Source of the DNA: Cruorifilaria tuberocauda
Lineage: Eukaryota; Nematoda; Chromadorea; Rhabditida; Onchocercidae
Direction of reading: 5' to 3'
Length of the DNA: 64,000 nt
Assembly: GCA_013365365.1 (NCBI GenBank)
Contig: JABVXU010000084.1
Coordinates: 1-64,000, forward strand
Positions 60,901 through 64,000 of this stretch are shown in pieces (position 1 is the stretch's first letter; every line of letters begins with the position of its first letter). Under the pieces are notes generated by a model. The model was not told where the DNA came from. It searched no databases and saw only the letters and a list, made by a program, of their open reading frames with translations. The position numbers and the translations under genes were made by a program.

Positions 60901-63061
60901 ATTATGCAAATGATGAAATCACTGGAGACATTTAGTTTCCTTACCTGATCACGAAATAATAGTGACGCAAATGATGGAAGATTCTTGGCCCATTTAATGG
61001 CCAAAAACAGAAGTCTTGTTGAAGCCTCTTGAACATTTTCATTTTCAATACCTCGTCGAATTTCCTCGATTTTTTCGCTGCCAAATAACTGAATGTTATA
61101 AAAATAACATCTGAGATGTGTATGAACAATGTTCAGCTCAAAAAAGTATTTCGACACAAAAAAGCAAGTTCTAAAAACTAGCCTCCGAAGAATCTTGTTT
61201 GCCTGAATCACTAATCGGCGAAGAACCTTTTGCTATCTGTGCACCGGATGTGGAATCTGGTATTTCTCCGCTGATGCAAAGTGCCGTCGTCACCGTGCTA
61301 TCACATTTATTAATTAAGCGAAAACATTTTATTAAAAAGCTAAGTTAAATTAAACACTGCAAAAGATTAACTGATTAAAAATAGGTCAAAAAAATTTCTC
61401 AAAATCTCTCTTGTTTTGGTTGACTAACAATTTAATAATGAGGTTTTATAGTGAACACTTATTAATAATAAGTAGTTTTATAATAAATATGCATATTTGC
61501 TATTCGAACAACTGATCGTGTTCAAACTCCTTTCAGCTAAATGGAAAAAATCTACGATAAAAACGATTGACGTTTCATATTAACAAATATATTGCTTAAT
61601 ATGAAGGAAGCTTACTTACTTATAAAAACCTGAAGATGTTGAAAAATCAGATTCATTCTGAGAACGTACAGTAGCTGTATTGCGCGGTTGTCGCTCGTTC
61701 TGTACAGCTGAAAATGCTATCAATTTACAAAGTTTCATCAGCAAATGCTCCTTAAGCTAATTTAAAAAGAAAGAATACCATCTTTATTCATCCCTTTACT
61801 GAGACATTTTTTAAGTCTGCAAGCCTGGCACTGATTACGATGTGCTTTATCAACAATGCATGAACCGGTGCCAGCCTGACATCTATAAATTAGTCGACGT
61901 CGTACACTCCGTTTGAAGAAACCACTGCAACCATTACATGCTAGAATCCCTGCAAATAATTTTACGCAGCATAGAAGCTCTTCATTGTTTCTTTTTTTGT
62001 GAATGGGAAAAGAATTTTCAACCAGTAATTTGTCACCTCAAAGCTTCTTACCAGCTCATTAACTGAATTCTATCAAAAACTTATAAAAGTGAAAACATAA
62101 ATGAAGTACCATAATGTTTTCCGCTGGATACATCACCGCAAACGGCACAGGAAAGCGCCGGAGATGTTGGTGCCGGACTCTGTTCTGTATTAGTGGAACA
62201 GAATGAATTTACTGAAACTGTTGCTGGATCTGATTCCATTGCACTGTTCATTGGTGTTCTTTAAAAAAATTTTTCATGAAACCGAATTTGGAAAAGAAAT
62301 TACAGTTTTCAGAAGAATTTCGGATAAATATTGCTCAAATTTTTGCTTTGGAAAGAAAAAATTCCTGTGAGATGTACATCATTTAGGATTCTTAACTTCT
62401 GATTAAATTCATTCTAGTAAGTTGGTGAACACTTAGAGAATCTTCTGTGGAAAACTTTACAAATGTCAATTAGAGTTTCTTGAAGATGTTGAATCAAATA
62501 TCAAATATTCAGTCTTACAACTGATGTGGTAGGCGACGTACTGCGGCATTCATCGCTGCTGACATAGCAGCCGCTGCAGCAAATGAGGACATATATGATG
62601 ATGGCAAAAATCCTGGTGCCATAAATATTGGGGGTTGATAAGTAAACAGGGATCTCGCAGTTGGAACTGGGACTGAAGTTGTGTCTATGCCGGAAGGTGC
62701 AGTGTTACATTGACCATCAAACTTGTGTTTTTCACTTTGACTGGAATCTGAAATTTTAAATCTTTCGGAAAAATAGCTTCCATTGAAAAAGAGACTAATT
62801 AGCCATAACTTTTACCTGAATTAACCCTACTTACACCTGAATTATTGCTTGATAGTTGACTAGGAATGAATTTAGCTGTCTTACGTATTTTATTCAGAAA
62901 AGTAAAAATATAACATTTCTCTATCGTATTTATCTACCTTTCCAAAGTGTCGTTGCTGCTGATATCGTAATATCATTAGCGGAATTAGTTGAAAAGTTGA
63001 GTGGTTGTTCTTGAAACTGATCATCAGAACTTTGCCGTATTGGAGATTCGTAAGAATTCAT
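58000..63061 (-). CDS. fax-1: NR2E3/FAX-1-type nuclear receptor transcription factor
   Basis: Orphan nuclear receptor of the photoreceptor-specific (NR2E3) class; in C. elegans FAX-1 specifies neuron identity and axon pathfinding. Minus-strand exons: 63061-62938, 62875-62816, 62747-62519, 62258-62110, 61949-61779, 61707-61620, 61297-61183, 61088-60945, 60837-60627, 58451-58355 and 58132-58000, giving 506 residues. The DNA-binding domain starts near residue 175: [14 protein letters not shown], then [20 protein letters not shown] and [20 protein letters not shown]. The CNGCSG P-box replaces the usual CEGCKG and is diagnostic of this class. The ligand-binding domain starts near residue 313: [61 protein letters not shown] and [11 protein letters not shown]. 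The start Met opens [10 protein letters not shown]; the frame is open further upstream, but that sequence is hydrophobic and unlike a receptor N-terminus. Exon 62875-62816 is the least certain. One junction (61183/61088) needs a GC donor. Confidence 0.94.
58452..60626 (-). other. Large intron inside the fax-1 ligand-binding domain
   Basis: A 2.2-kb intron, far longer than the other fax-1 introns (roughly 60-400 bases), between exons encoding ALVLFRP and ETRGLKN. Donor GTAAGT and acceptor gatttag are clear. No nested gene is visible; the segment around 58840-59040 is somewhat richer in G+C. Confidence 0.7.
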
Positions 63062-64000
63062 AATTAATTTGCAAAAGGTTGGGCTTTCCAAAATTTCCAA
63101 AGCAAATTTTTTGGAGAAAATTAAAATTACAAATGAGAAGTTGAGAAGATTCAACGGAGAGGCTCACGATTTCTAGACAAATCGGAGCAAGTTAGATGAT
63201 AAATTTTTTAAACCATAAAAGGTTAAAATTCGTCGTATTTGCATTAATCTATATAAGAATAATGGAAATATAAGGACTGATGAACCGTTGGCGATGAATG
63301 ATGCTACAGTATGGTATAGCCTAGTTCAGGAGCAACAAGCAGGAAGTAAAGAGCCACAGAGCAGAAGCAGAGAGCAGGCAGTATTGCTCGAGAGGAAGGT
63401 AGGTGGCAACATCGACAGAGCAGAAATGAAAGCATCCTGCTTATATGCGTTGCTCGGCATTTCGTCTGCTTCCATGTTATTGGTTGCCATAAGGCATGGA
63501 GGTCAGTGATAGATGATTCACTTGGCCAAGAGCTTGCAAAAAGAAGTAATAGATCATTCTAAATGATATCGAAAGCTTTCTTGGCTTGATCTCCAACAAA
63601 TTTCCATAATTATTAATAATTATGATTTCTCAGCAAACAAAATTCAAAGTTATCAGAATAACTAACATTAAATATCTTTTTTCTCTTTCTACCGTAATAC
63701 AGCTGTTTTAACTTTGTAATTGAAATTTGTACTTATTGCCTTCAGTTCTTGATAAATGAGTAAAGATGAGTTCTTCTAGAGGTAGTAAAAACTCAATATT
63801 AAAATATATTTCCTAATATATGGTTGAATAGATCAGCGCTTCGTTGCCATTAACATTAACTCTCACTATCACTTTATCAGTTTGTGCAATTCAATAGATC
63901 CAATTTATAATTTCGATAGACGTATTTCAGAATGTTATCATCGAAAATGGCAGATAGGATTTTTGCTAAATGAATTATAATTTTAAGCCCAAGCAATCAA
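63062..64000. other. fax-1 upstream region
   Basis: No gene recognised. It probably contains the fax-1 leader and promoter. A 73-codon plus-strand open frame at 63288-63509 is purine-rich and matches no family known to me. Confidence 0.4.

Noticed and set aside
63288..63509. 73-codon plus-strand open frame upstream of fax-1
   Set aside because: Purine-rich repeat-like codons, no recognisable domain, and no phase-compatible partner exons.

Overview
This is a stretch of nuclear chromosome from a parasitic-type nematode, most likely a filarial or other spirurid worm. The evidence is A+T-rich DNA, many short introns with nematode-style TTTTCAG/TTTTTAG acceptors, splice acceptors only a few bases before start codons (as expected for spliced-leader trans-splicing), and five recognisable animal genes whose closest features are nematode-like. 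The species cannot be fixed from the sequence. There are no bacterial, plasmid, phage, CRISPR or rRNA features, and no transposon was recognised.

Layout, left to right. (1) 306-1571, plus strand: a four-exon TMEM126-family inner-mitochondrial-membrane protein (complex I assembly family). (2) 1572-7231: non-coding or unrecognised. (3) 7232-14004, minus strand: muscleblind (mbl-1), a splicing regulator with one CCCH zinc-finger pair and long alanine/glutamine-rich linkers. Its 3' end carries an apparently interchangeable exon pair (160 nt and 31 nt). (4) 14017-29573: about 15.5 kb with no convincing coding exon. It probably holds the mbl-1 5' region, including a GC-rich island and a candidate untranslated first exon ending at 22282. 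(5) 29635-31512, minus strand: PIG-C, a subunit of the enzyme that starts GPI-anchor synthesis. (6) 32049-55943, plus strand: a very large BEACH-WD40 gene that is a LYST (Chediak-Higashi/beige) homologue, divergent from PIG-C across about 0.5 kb. (7) 58000-63061, minus strand: an NR2E3/FAX-1-type nuclear receptor, convergent with LYST.

The genes do not form a pathway or an operon. mbl-1 and fax-1 are neuronal or muscle regulators; TMEM126, PIG-C and LYST are housekeeping or organelle-trafficking genes. Exon phases were checked by hand for TMEM126, mbl-1, PIG-C, fax-1, most of the first ten LYST exons and the last sixteen LYST exons. The middle of LYST is only approximately modelled. No undescribed multi-gene system was found. 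The most interesting signals are in mbl-1: the frame-compatible exon pair, a UGCAUG element, and CUG tracts touching its own splice site, which suggest autoregulated alternative splicing.
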